A stretch of 64,000 bases of DNA from Sphingobacteriaceae bacterium (GTDB lineage Bacteria; Bacteroidota; Bacteroidia; Sphingobacteriales; Sphingobacteriaceae), in NCBI GenBank assembly GCA_014380615.1, contig JACMJM010000032.1, positions 62,001 through 126,000 on the forward strand, read 5' to 3'. A program made the position numbers and the translations under genes. The notes beneath the pieces are model-generated. The model worked only from the letters and a program-made list of their open reading frames with translations. It ran no database searches and was not told the origin of the DNA. Below are positions 43,159 to 52,724 of this stretch, piece after piece (the first letter of the stretch is position 1; every line of letters starts with the position of its first letter).

Positions 43159-44691
43159 ATGGCTGGAGGTAAAGAATCTGCAAGGCAGAAGATGATTAAC
43201 ATCATGTATTTGGTGTTACTCGCAATGCTTGCATTGAACGTTTCGGACACAATATTGAATGCCTTCAAAAATATCAACGATAGTTTGGTGGTGTCGACTA
43301 CAAATGTCGAAGCGAGTATTAACTCGTTGATGACATCATTTGAAAATACAAAATTAAAAGAGCAGCCAGACAGGGCAAAGCCGCTGTATGACAAAGCAAA
43401 GCAAGCACTGGCGATAGGTGAAGATTTAAATAAATACATAGAAGGCCTCAAACAACAGTTTAAAACTGAAGGCCAGGGTATTGATCCTGAAACAGGCGAT
43501 CTGGTAGAACGTTCAAATCAGGATATTGCTCCTGGAATAATGATTAACAAAATGAAAGGTGCCGAATTGAAAGCGAAAATTAATGAAACGGATGCTAAAC
43601 TCAGAGCCTTGGTTGATCCCAAGGAGCGGGGAGGCCTTACGTTTTCGTTATTAGCTAAAGATCCGGAGAACCGTGTGGACGGGGTAAGAAAATCATGGGA
43701 GGAAGTAAACTTTGGTGAAGGAACTCCTTTAACCGCTGCTATGACCATTCTCAGTAAAATACAAACTGATGTAAAGAATGCGGAATCGGATATTATAAAG
43801 AGATTGTTAGGTAATTTGGATAAAGCACCTGTAATACTTGATAAGTTTTCTGCCGTGGCTGTTGCACCGTCATCTTATATCATCGCAGGCCAGCCCTACA
43901 CCGCTGAAATATTCCTAACTGCCTACGATTCGCAGGCCAACCCTCAAGTATCGGTTAACGGCTCGAATGTTTCCGTTAGGGATGGTAAAGGAATGTATAC
44001 TGTTTCAACAAGCCGGGAGGGGATGTTTTCTTATAAGGGATCTATTACATTGAGACAAGCGGACGGAACTTTTAAGTCTTATCCTCTACCAGAGCAAAAA
44101 TACCAGGTATCGCGTCCGTCGGCAGTAGTATCTCCTACCGCCATGAACGTATTTTATATAGGTGTTCCAAATCCGGTTTCAGTTTCAGCACCGGGAATTC
44201 CGAAAGAAAATTTAAGGGTAAGTATGAGCGGCGGAAGTATTTCAGGCTCCAACGGCACCTATACGGTAAAAGTTAACTCGGCAGGTATAGCCAAGGTAAA
44301 TGTTTCTGCCGATTTTAACGGGAAAGTACAGCAGATCGGAAGCTCTGAATTTAGAATAAAACGTATCCCGGATCCGGTTCCGCAATTCGCCGGAAAGTCT
44401 AGCGGGTCAGTAAGCTCGGTTCAAATTAAAAGCCAGAGTACCGTGTTCGCCCGATTAAATGGATTTGAATTCGATGCCAGGTTTACCGTTACTGGTTTTA
44501 CCCTCATTATTGCTAAGCCCAGAGCCGATGCTGTAGTAATAAAAGGTTCTGGAAACGATTTGACTCCCGCCATGCGTACCGCAATGAATGCGGTAGCTCC
44601 GGGCACAAGGGTTATATTTGATAATATTGAGGCTGTTGGCCCTGATGGCAGTACAAGAGCAATAGGTGCGATAGCATTAACAGCAAATTAG
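43159..44691 (+). CDS. gldM: T9SS/gliding motor subunit GldM (PorM)
   Basis: A 510-residue protein. The single TM (about 13-32, RQKMINIMYLVLLAMLALNV) pairs with the GldL helices; the large periplasmic part consists of four beta-rich domains that reach the GldK/N ring. Conserved features include MAGGKESARQKM at the N-terminus and repeated Ig-like strands in the last 300 residues. Length is normal for the family. It starts 42 bases after gldL. Confidence 0.96.
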   Translation: MAGGKESARQKMINIMYLVLLAMLALNVSDTILNAFKNINDSLVVSTTNVEASINSLMTSFENTKLKEQPDRAKPLYDKAKQALAIGEDLNKYIEGLKQQFKTEGQGIDPETGDLVERSNQDIAPGIMINKMKGAELKAKINETDAKLRALVDPKERGGLTFSLLAKDPENRVDGVRKSWEEVNFGEGTPLTAAMTILSKIQTDVKNAESDIIKRLLGNLDKAPVILDKFSAVAVAPSSYIIAGQPYTAEIFLTAYDSQANPQVSVNGSNVSVRDGKGMYTVSTSREGMFSYKGSITLRQADGTFKSYPLPEQKYQVSRPSAVVSPTAMNVFYIGVPNPVSVSAPGIPKENLRVSMSGGSISGSNGTYTVKVNSAGIAKVNVSADFNGKVQQIGSSEFRIKRIPDPVPQFAGKSSGSVSSVQIKSQSTVFARLNGFEFDARFTVTGFTLIIAKPRADAVVIKGSGNDLTPAMRTAMNAVAPGTRVIFDNIEAVGPDGSTRAIGAIALTAN

Positions 44692-44698
44692 AGTAATT

Positions 44699-45565
44699 AT
44701 GAAAAAGATTTTTTCGCTGGCAGTATTTGTGTTGAGTAGTATAATTGTTATAGCTCAGCAGCCAAATCTCGGTAATTCCACTAAACCGGTTGGAAAAGAA
44801 ACTCCTTTAGACGGATATTATAAAAAAGATAACCTGGCAAACGCTAAGGTTACTCCATACGCTAATCTTCGCGAGGCGGATGTAATGTCGTCGAAGCGTG
44901 TTTACAGGGAATTTGATCTGCGCGAAAAGATGAACCGCATTTATGCTTCTCCTAAAGCAAGGTTAATTGATGTAATTATGGATGCGGTTACTTCTGGCGA
45001 GATGACCGCTTATGCGCATCCCATCGGAGGAGATCCTAACGTTCATGAGTTCTCAACGGTTTTAAAACCCGAAGACGCTAAGGCTAAGTTTGCCGACAGT
45101 GTGCTTGTTCAGAAATACGACGCGAACGGCGACCCGGTTGGTAACGGCCAAAAGGTTGCCGGTGAGTTTAATCCGGATAGTATCGTTAAGTTTCAGATAA
45201 AAGAAGATTGGATTTTTGACAAACAGCGGTCTGTTTATGAACCAAGAATTATCGGTATCGCACCAATGGTAAAGATTAAGGCAGCCGGTCAGGATTTGGG
45301 CGAGCAGCCGGCATTCTGGATATATTTTCCAGAAGCCCGCCATACTTTTGTAACCAAAGAAGTAATGAGCAGATCTAATGACGCCACTGGTTTAAGCTAC
45401 GACGATATTTTCATGAAGCGTATTTTTAGCAGCTACATTGTTAAGGTAACTAACCCCGATGATCTTAGAATTAAAGATTACGCGCAGGGAATTGATAAAC
45501 TTTACGAAGCTGAGCGGATTAAGAAAGAACTTATTGATTACGAACACGATTTGTGGTCGTACTAA
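44699..45565 (+). CDS. gldN: T9SS/gliding ring protein GldN (PorN)
   Basis: A 288-residue periplasmic protein with a signal peptide (ending VIAQQ). The body matches GldN: LREADVMSSKRVYREFDLREKMN, a VMDAVTSGEMTAYAHPIGGD stretch and the FWIYFPEARHTFVTKEV region. It forms the ring with GldK. It starts 7 bases after gldM, completing a KLMN operon. The next gene, uvrC, is convergent with 26 bases between the stops and no clear terminator. Confidence 0.96.
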   Translation: MKKIFSLAVFVLSSIIVIAQQPNLGNSTKPVGKETPLDGYYKKDNLANAKVTPYANLREADVMSSKRVYREFDLREKMNRIYASPKARLIDVIMDAVTSGEMTAYAHPIGGDPNVHEFSTVLKPEDAKAKFADSVLVQKYDANGDPVGNGQKVAGEFNPDSIVKFQIKEDWIFDKQRSVYEPRIIGIAPMVKIKAAGQDLGEQPAFWIYFPEARHTFVTKEVMSRSNDATGLSYDDIFMKRIFSSYIVKVTNPDDLRIKDYAQGIDKLYEAERIKKELIDYEHDLWSY

Positions 45566-45591
45566 CAACATAGCAGGCCTATAAATTAATC

Positions 45592-47442
45592 TTACAGGCT
45601 TTCACCTTCATAATCCTCTGCTAATTCGGCGGGGGATTTTTTGTTTATATCAAAGTATGAGAGGAGTGCGGCGGTTTGTTTGGTGTTTACCACCTTTCTT
45701 AATTCTTCCTCTGTAGCTTCCCGTACTTTCTTTACCGATTTAAAATGCCTTAATAAATTTTGTGAAGTAGTTTTTCCTATTCCCGGAATGCGTTCAAGCT
45801 CGGTTACTAATGTGCCTTTATTTCGTTTGCTGCGGTGAAAGGTGATTCCAAACCGGTGGGCTTCATCGCGTAATTGCTGAACGATTTTTAAAGTCTCCGA
45901 CTTCTTATCAAGGTACATGGGATATTGATCTCCCGGATAAAAGATTTCTTCAAGCCGTTTTGCGATTCCTATTACGGTTAGCTGGTTCTCAATGCCTAAT
46001 AGTTTTAAGCTTTTTATGGCAGAAGATAGCTGCCCTTTACCGCCGTCTATAATCACTAACTGGGGTAATTCGCCTCCTTCTTCAAGCATTCTTTTATAAC
46101 GCCTGAAAACCGCTTCTTCCATTGTCGCGAAATCGTTGGGCCCTTCTACCGTTTTAACGTTAAAATGCCGGTAATCCTTTTTTGACGGTTTGGCGTCTTT
46201 AAAAACTACAATTGCCGATACCGGGTATTTGCCCTGGAAGTTGGAATTGTCGAAGCACTCGATGTGACGAGGAAGCTGATTAAGCCGCAGGTCTTTCATC
46301 ATCTGATTCAGCAAACGCTCGGTTCTTATCTCGGGATTTAACTTCTCATACTGTTCAAGTTTATCACGTTTAAAGAATACAACATTTTTATGCGACAGGT
46401 CGAGCAGCTTTTTCTTCTCACCTAATTTCGGAACTGTAAACCTGATTTTCGGATCGTCAATCTCAAGCTCGAAGGGGATGATTATTTCTTTTGAAGTACT
46501 GTTAAATCGTGTTCTGAATTCGGAGATCGCAATTGAAAGCAATTCCTCATCCGTTTCGTCTAAACGCTTTTTGATTTCCAGTGTCTGTGTTTGAATAACG
46601 GTGCCGTTCATCACTTTCAGGTAGTTTACAAAAGCGTGTTTTTCGTCGGTTGCGATATTGAATACGTCTACATCCGAGATAGAGGAATTAACAATCGTTG
46701 ATTTACTTTGATACTTTTCGAGCAGGTCGAACTGCCTTTTTAGCCGGTGGGCCTGCTCAAAGTTTAACTCTGAGATGGCCTGCTCCAATTCGCTTTTAAG
46801 TTTACGAATCACCACACCCGTTTTGCCGCAAAGAATATCCTTAATGTCTTCTATCCCCCGGTTGTAATCTCCTTCATCCTGGTAGGCCTGGCAGGGGCCC
46901 TTGCAGTTTCCTATCTGATACTCGAGGCAAACTTTAAACTTTCCAGCTGCAATGTTGTCCGGCGAAAGCGGCAGGCTGCAGGTCCGCAATGGGTAAAGCT
47001 CTTTAACTAAATCCAGAATAGTGTGCATCATGCTTACTGAAGCATAGGGGCCAAGATATTTCGAGCCGTCTCTTATGATGTTTCTGGTCCAGTAAATTCG
47101 CGGAAAGCGTTCGTTTTTAATGACAATCCAGGGATAGGTCTTGTCATCTTTAAGCAACACATTGTAACGTGGCTGATGTTTTTTTATCAGGCTGTTTTCC
47201 AGGAGCCACGCATCAATTTCGGTATCAACGATAGTAAAGGTTACGTTGGTTATTTTGCTTACCAGTACTCTGGTTTTCGCATTGATCCGATAATTGTCTT
47301 TGTTAAAATATGAACTAACCCGGTTCTTTAAATTTTTCGCTTTTCCAATATAGATTAACTCACCCTGGGCATCCCAGTATTGGTAAACACCAGGCTTAGG
47401 CGGTATTTTCCGGATAGCTTCGCGGTGGTCAAACTTCTCCAT
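45592..47442 (-). CDS. uvrC: Excinuclease ABC subunit C
   Basis: A 616-residue nucleotide-excision repair nuclease that makes both incisions around a lesion with UvrB. Order: GIY-YIG nuclease (about 15-95, PGVYQYWDAQGELIYIGKAK), Cys-rich region, UVR UvrB-binding motif (about 205-240), RNase H-like nuclease with CFDNSNFQG and VIIDGGKGQL, and C-terminal helix-hairpin-helix (LERIPGIGKTTSQNLL). Complete. It lies 15 bases downstream of the PBP gene, so it is likely on the sprE-PBP transcript. Confidence 0.97.
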   Translation of the reverse strand: MEKFDHREAIRKIPPKPGVYQYWDAQGELIYIGKAKNLKNRVSSYFNKDNYRINAKTRVLVSKITNVTFTIVDTEIDAWLLENSLIKKHQPRYNVLLKDDKTYPWIVIKNERFPRIYWTRNIIRDGSKYLGPYASVSMMHTILDLVKELYPLRTCSLPLSPDNIAAGKFKVCLEYQIGNCKGPCQAYQDEGDYNRGIEDIKDILCGKTGVVIRKLKSELEQAISELNFEQAHRLKRQFDLLEKYQSKSTIVNSSISDVDVFNIATDEKHAFVNYLKVMNGTVIQTQTLEIKKRLDETDEELLSIAISEFRTRFNSTSKEIIIPFELEIDDPKIRFTVPKLGEKKKLLDLSHKNVVFFKRDKLEQYEKLNPEIRTERLLNQMMKDLRLNQLPRHIECFDNSNFQGKYPVSAIVVFKDAKPSKKDYRHFNVKTVEGPNDFATMEEAVFRRYKRMLEEGGELPQLVIIDGGKGQLSSAIKSLKLLGIENQLTVIGIAKRLEEIFYPGDQYPMYLDKKSETLKIVQQLRDEAHRFGITFHRSKRNKGTLVTELERIPGIGKTTSQNLLRHFKSVKKVREATEEELRKVVNTKQTAALLSYFDINKKSPAELAEDYEGESL

Positions 47443-47457
47443 TGCAAAAGGGTAAGA

Positions 47458-49806
47458 TTACGGTTTAGCGGCAGTGGGTGGTTTGGTGTTTCCGGGTTTA
47501 ACAGGAACAGCACCAGCTTTAGCAGGACTTGCGGATGGCTTAACCGGAACAGGATTTGGCTTAGCCGTGGCATCTTCGGCAGCTGCGGGTATGGCCAGCG
47601 AATCGGTTGCGGGCCGCGGGGTATAAGCATCACAATTTAAAGCAATGCTAACTCCGCCTTGCGGTGCCTCAAAGTCGCCTTTTGTATATTTTAACTTAGT
47701 ATCCGCATACACTCTTTTCATATACAGCGCAAATACCGGTAGAGCAGAGTTGGCTCCTTCACCATCATTCTCTGATGTGAAATGAATCGCCCTGTCTTCA
47801 GCACCGGTCCAAACCCCAGTAACTAGTTGAGGGGTAATGCCTATAAACCAGCCATCGGAATTGTTTTGAGTAGTGCCTGTTTTGCCGCCGATCGGGTTGG
47901 TGAGATTGTATCGGTAAAGCCTTCTACCGGTGCCTTTTTGCACTACGCCTTTTAACATATCAACCATTACATAAGCCACCTGTGAGTTTAATACCTCACG
48001 TACTTGCGGTTTCTTTTCGAATAAAATATTCCCGTTTTTATCTTCTATGCGTAATAGATAAATGGGTTCGGTCCACACTCCCTGATTCACAAACGTGGAA
48101 TAAGCTCCAACCATATCGTATACACTGGCATCAAATGTGCCCAGGCAAATAGAAGGTAAACTTGGAACAACACTTGTAATGCCGATTTTCTTTGTTAGTG
48201 TTGATACTGCTGTTTCGCCCACTTGCTGCATCATATAAGCTGTGGCCCAGTTTTGCGAATGGGCAAGCGCTGTTTTCAACGTGATGGGGCCTGGAAGTGG
48301 TTTATGCCCGCCTCCGGGTGTCCATCCGTTAATTGTAACCGGTTGATTCAACACCTGATAGCATGGCGAAAAGCCTTCGTTTATGGCCACGGCATAGGTA
48401 AAAGGTTTTGCGGTAGAGCCCACCTGGCGTTTACCCATTTTTACTTGATCGTATTTAAAATGCTCGAAGTTTATTCCTCCAACCCAGGCACGTACATATC
48501 CCGCATTAGGGCCCGTAGGTTCCATCGACATCATAGCATTACGTAGCAACAGCTTATAGTACTTTACAGAATCTATTGGAGACATTAGGGTATCAATCTC
48601 ACCTTTCCAGCTATAGATCGTCATTTTCGCCGGTGTTTTAAAGTTCTTTAAAATATCACCTTCGGTTAATCCCTCTTCTCGTAATTGCTGATATCTGTCA
48701 GAACGTTTAATTCCTTGTTCAAGCACTTTTTCAGCCTCCTGGAACTTAAACGGATCGCGTCCTTTCCACGAACGGGTAAACTGCCGCTGCAGCTGCGATA
48801 TGTATTCGCGTTGCGCCTCTTCGGCATACCGTTGCATGCGTGAGTTAATGGTAGTATAGATCTTTAATCCGTCACGGTCTAAATCATAAGGTGTGCCATC
48901 GGCTTTTTCAATTTGGGTTTCCTCGAAAATCTTCTGAATGTCTTTTTTAAGAACTGCTCTGAAGTAGGCGGCTGTACCTACATTATGGTCAACCGGATTG
49001 AATTTTAAAACAAGTGGTTTTGCGGTAAGTTGTTCGGCATCACCATCGGTTAAATAGCCCGCCTTTCTCATGTTCTCCAATACGGTGTTTCTTCTCGCCA
49101 TAGAACGTTCGGGGTTACGTACCGGATTATAAAGGGAAGGCCCCTTCAGCATGCCGATAAGTACGGCAGCCTGGTCTGGACTTAATTTGTCTGGCGTAGT
49201 ATTAAAAAACGTATGGGCGGCCGATTTTATTCCATAACTGTTGTAGGCAAAATCAACCGTATTCAAATACATGGTTATGATTTCTTCTTTTGTATACTGC
49301 CTTTCAAGTTTGATTGCTGTAATCCATTCTTGCAGCTTTTGAATTACTCTTTTGAAGAAGACTTTTGACCGGCCCTCTTCTGAAAAAAGGTTTAAGGCGA
49401 GCTGTTGCGTTATGGTGCTTGCACCTTGTTGTTTGCCGATAAGATTATAAAAGATGATGGTGAATGTCCGTTTAAAATCAATGCCCGAATGCTCATAAAA
49501 CCGAATGTCTTCTGTTGCTATAAGCGCGTTGATTACATTCGGTGAAATCTCCTGGTACCGGATGTTGGATCGGTTTTGCGCGAAATAATGTCCCAGTACA
49601 ACACCGTCATCAGCTATTATTTCTGAAGCAAGGTTGCTCTTGGGATTCTCCAAATCTTTAAAAGTGGGCAATGCGCCGAATAAGCCCAGGCCGATGCTGA
49701 AAAGCAGAATTATTCCAAAAGAAATGCAGCCGATAACAATTTTCCAGAAAGTAATAGTGTAGCGACTTATTTCCTGTTTTGTTAAAGTTGTATTTCTCTT
49801 CTGCAT
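47458..49806 (-). CDS. Class A penicillin-binding protein (PBP1A-like)
   Basis: A 782-residue bifunctional murein synthase. N-terminal TM (about 17-38), GT51 glycosyltransferase (ATEDIRFYEHSGID, GASTITQQLALNLF), and a transpeptidase domain with the SxxK motif GSTAKPF, the SQN motif in ALAHSQNWAT and KTGTTQ. The C-terminal 60 residues are Pro/Ala/Lys-rich and low complexity (KPSASPAKAGAVPVKPG), probably periplasmic. It is separated from sprE by 2 bases and from uvrC by 15. The coupling suggests coexpression of wall synthesis with an envelope TPR lipoprotein. Confidence 0.95.
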   Translation of the reverse strand: MQKRNTTLTKQEISRYTITFWKIVIGCISFGIILLFSIGLGLFGALPTFKDLENPKSNLASEIIADDGVVLGHYFAQNRSNIRYQEISPNVINALIATEDIRFYEHSGIDFKRTFTIIFYNLIGKQQGASTITQQLALNLFSEEGRSKVFFKRVIQKLQEWITAIKLERQYTKEEIITMYLNTVDFAYNSYGIKSAAHTFFNTTPDKLSPDQAAVLIGMLKGPSLYNPVRNPERSMARRNTVLENMRKAGYLTDGDAEQLTAKPLVLKFNPVDHNVGTAAYFRAVLKKDIQKIFEETQIEKADGTPYDLDRDGLKIYTTINSRMQRYAEEAQREYISQLQRQFTRSWKGRDPFKFQEAEKVLEQGIKRSDRYQQLREEGLTEGDILKNFKTPAKMTIYSWKGEIDTLMSPIDSVKYYKLLLRNAMMSMEPTGPNAGYVRAWVGGINFEHFKYDQVKMGKRQVGSTAKPFTYAVAINEGFSPCYQVLNQPVTINGWTPGGGHKPLPGPITLKTALAHSQNWATAYMMQQVGETAVSTLTKKIGITSVVPSLPSICLGTFDASVYDMVGAYSTFVNQGVWTEPIYLLRIEDKNGNILFEKKPQVREVLNSQVAYVMVDMLKGVVQKGTGRRLYRYNLTNPIGGKTGTTQNNSDGWFIGITPQLVTGVWTGAEDRAIHFTSENDGEGANSALPVFALYMKRVYADTKLKYTKGDFEAPQGGVSIALNCDAYTPRPATDSLAIPAAAEDATAKPNPVPVKPSASPAKAGAVPVKPGNTKPPTAAKP

Positions 49807-49808
49807 GT

Positions 49809-52607
49809 TTATTTATTGTTCTTATAAAAGTCTGAATAGGAATCAATTAGTTGCCTGTTTTTTAATTTGTCGAGGCTTTCTTTTGTGATAACGAAGGTAG
49901 TGTATTGTTCGGCAGGAACCTTCATAATATCTTTCAGTAAGGGTGAAATAGTGTTTTCGTAAGCCTTAGCATCTTCAATAGACTGAAACACACCGACAAA
50001 AATTAACTGGTTTTCATTATTTGCATCCAGTAACTGATGCCGCAGAGTTACACCCTGATAACGGGTTCTGTTAAACTGGCCAATGCTAAAACGCGAAGAA
50101 CTTAAATTTGGCCGAATATCGCTTACGCTTATCACGAAATAATATTCGCCGACTCCAGGCAGGCTAAAAGGACTGATCTCAGAGGTGCTTTTTGGTCCTG
50201 GTAAAGCGGCTGTAGGCTTGTTATTGGCAACCGGTTTAATGTCTTTCGGGGCGGCAGTGTTTTGTAGAGGAGAATTCGTACCGGTAGCGGCAGTGGTGTT
50301 TTGCGGGTTGCCTTGCGTTGCTTGCGGCACCACGGCCTGCTCAACCTGTTGTGGCTGTAAGGCGGGTTCTTCTACAAAAGACGGTACACTTGGATCAAAA
50401 TCCAGCAGTGCGGTTGTTCTCGGAAGCATTATGCTTCGGTTAGTTTGGATATATTGTAAGTGCTGTTTGGCAAGCGGAGTAATTAACAAATCGTTAGGAT
50501 AAGCTGCGATCAATTGTTCAATAGAAGTTTCAAACTGCGGCAATTTTTGCGTATGGCCGATGGCTAATGCATTTAGGTAAGCTAATTGCGGTGATAATTT
50601 ATTGCTTCCGTAAAGCTGCTCAATTCTTTGAATGGCTGGCAGTACTTCATTGTATTTGCGCTGGGTGTAAAGGTTAAACACACTGTCATAAGCTGCGTTA
50701 AGTGTGCGTTCCTTCTCATCTTCCTCACGAGAATAGTTCGGGTCGCGTATCGCTTTCGCAAAAGGAGATTCGGGATACTTGGTGAGTATCAACTCTTTGT
50801 ATTTAGTTGATTTCTCGGGGTCTTTTACCTGATAAAGCCTGTATAAATTATAGTACGCGGGCAAGGTGTAGGTGCTTTGAGGGCTTCGTTTTAAAAGCTC
50901 CTCATAAGTTCTGATCGCTATTACTTCGTCTTTAAGTTCGTCTTTATAAAAATTTCCGATCTCGTAGTAAGCCTCCGCGATTTTTTGATTCGACTGAATA
51001 AGTAGTGGCTCACTGAGAGGGAGGTTACTTAAATAGCTTTTCCTTATAGCTTCCGGACTCAATATATTAGGAGTTGCGGCCAAAGTAGCACCAACAGGAG
51101 CATCAGGGTCGGTTGCCATGTTTTGCGTGCTTTCGGCAGCGGTTTTAGTAACCCGGCGCCAGTTATCTTCCAATCTTCTGTTGCCCCATTTACGTTTAAA
51201 ATCCGAAAATCCCTGGCCTAAGGCTGTTGAGTTGTTAAAGTAAAATTTCCCTTCTGAAGAGTTTGCGGCTGTTGGATTATCAAGGCCGGCTAAAAGGTTA
51301 TTTACAGCTGGCTGCTGACTTTCCTGATTTAAAGCGCGTTCCGTTTGCTGTCTCACTATTTCTCCGATGCGTTCTTCGCGTTGGGCATCAGTTAATCTGG
51401 CTAAAAATTGTAAAGTATCTTCACGGGCAATCGTTTGGTAGCGTTTTGCGAGTAATTCAAGATTATTTCCTTTCTTCAGTATTAAATCATAGCCAGGATA
51501 CTTTGGCGAGAGCGTGCTAACAGTGCTGTCGTAATAAGCCTTAGCTCTTACATAGTCTGCTTTATCAAAATAAAAATCCGCAAGTTTTAAATAAGTTTTT
51601 CCCTTTTGATTAAGGTTAGTTGTGCTTTTCCTGATGGAGATATTATAGTTTTCAATGGCCTTATCCACCTGATCATTTTCAAAGTAAATATTGGCCATGT
51701 GATAATAAATCTGATCGGTAAAATCTTTATTCTTATCGTGTTTCAGCAAGGTTTTAAGCCGGGTAATCCTATCCGCCTCTTTTCCGTTTTGCTCATCTTC
51801 AATTTTTATCCGGTTAAGATTGGCATTAAAAACCATCTCGAAGGGGGCGTTGCTTTTTACAACCGAAGTATAGTTTTTGTAAGCCTCGTTATATTGCTTA
51901 CTTTCCTCTTGCAGTTGAGCAAGGAGATATTTCCAACGAATTTTATCCTGTTTACTATTGCTGTTTTCAATAGCGTTTTTTAAGGCGGCTATAGCTTCGG
52001 TTTCTTTTCCTAAAGTAATAAGCAACTGGGCGTAAGTAGCAAAAACCCCAGCTTTGTGCGCTTTAGACTTATCGATATATTTAAGTGCTGTATCTATGGT
52101 TTTTGAGGCTTCCGGTATGTTTTCCTGTTGCATCAGGGCCCGGGCCTTCCAAATTAAGGTTTCCTGCCTGATGTCTTTTTCTAAAGGGTAGCTATCGTAG
52201 ATATAGGTAAAGTATTCAGACGCATTAAAGAATTTTGATTTGAGGTAGTTCGACTTTGCTATAAGCAAATAAGCATCGTCCACATAAGCACTGTGAAGTT
52301 TTTCATTAACTATCGAACCCGCTTTTTTAATTATTGAGTCGAGGTTAGTTGTTTCTGCGGCAGACATGTTTTCAGTTGGTTCCTTATAGATAGTTAAGAG
52401 CTGACTGTAATCGTCTATGTAGCCATTTTCAATATTCCTTACGCTTTCATCTAAAAGAATGTTGGCATTGTAAATAATATTATAACGTGCGGTAAGATTT
52501 TGCATTCCGCGGCTTGCTACCGAATCTTTTGGAGAAATGCAACCGGAATATAAAAGCACCGAGCCAAGAACGGCACAAATAGACAATGAAAGGAATTTAG
52601 ATTTCAA
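49809..52607 (-). CDS. sprE: T9SS-associated TPR lipoprotein SprE/PorW
   Basis: A 932-residue lipoprotein. Signal sequence ends LLYSGC (lipobox); the next block NLTARYNIIYNANILLDES is characteristic of SprE/PorW, a T9SS component needed for gliding and secretion in Flavobacterium and Porphyromonas. TPR repeats run through about residues 90-700, then a Pro/Ala/Thr-rich linker and a C-terminal SPOR-like region (about 830-930, VFQSIEDAKAYENTI). It is encoded 4.2 kb from gldN on the opposite strand. The assignment is by motif and architecture. Confidence 0.85.
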   Translation of the reverse strand: MKSKFLSLSICAVLGSVLLYSGCISPKDSVASRGMQNLTARYNIIYNANILLDESVRNIENGYIDDYSQLLTIYKEPTENMSAAETTNLDSIIKKAGSIVNEKLHSAYVDDAYLLIAKSNYLKSKFFNASEYFTYIYDSYPLEKDIRQETLIWKARALMQQENIPEASKTIDTALKYIDKSKAHKAGVFATYAQLLITLGKETEAIAALKNAIENSNSKQDKIRWKYLLAQLQEESKQYNEAYKNYTSVVKSNAPFEMVFNANLNRIKIEDEQNGKEADRITRLKTLLKHDKNKDFTDQIYYHMANIYFENDQVDKAIENYNISIRKSTTNLNQKGKTYLKLADFYFDKADYVRAKAYYDSTVSTLSPKYPGYDLILKKGNNLELLAKRYQTIAREDTLQFLARLTDAQREERIGEIVRQQTERALNQESQQPAVNNLLAGLDNPTAANSSEGKFYFNNSTALGQGFSDFKRKWGNRRLEDNWRRVTKTAAESTQNMATDPDAPVGATLAATPNILSPEAIRKSYLSNLPLSEPLLIQSNQKIAEAYYEIGNFYKDELKDEVIAIRTYEELLKRSPQSTYTLPAYYNLYRLYQVKDPEKSTKYKELILTKYPESPFAKAIRDPNYSREEDEKERTLNAAYDSVFNLYTQRKYNEVLPAIQRIEQLYGSNKLSPQLAYLNALAIGHTQKLPQFETSIEQLIAAYPNDLLITPLAKQHLQYIQTNRSIMLPRTTALLDFDPSVPSFVEEPALQPQQVEQAVVPQATQGNPQNTTAATGTNSPLQNTAAPKDIKPVANNKPTAALPGPKSTSEISPFSLPGVGEYYFVISVSDIRPNLSSSRFSIGQFNRTRYQGVTLRHQLLDANNENQLIFVGVFQSIEDAKAYENTISPLLKDIMKVPAEQYTTFVITKESLDKLKNRQLIDSYSDFYKNNK

Positions 52608-52724
52608 GGGCTGGATTTAATTTGACTTAATACAATAACAAGCAGTTTGCGAAATTATTATCTAAGCTCTGGTTATATCTATATAGTTTAATAATCCCCA
52701 AATATAAACTATTGAGGGATTTAT

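Noticed and set aside
50185-50502. Plus-strand 105-residue frame within sprE/porW
   Set aside because: It is antisense to the low-complexity Pro/Ala/Thr linker of a well-supported gene.
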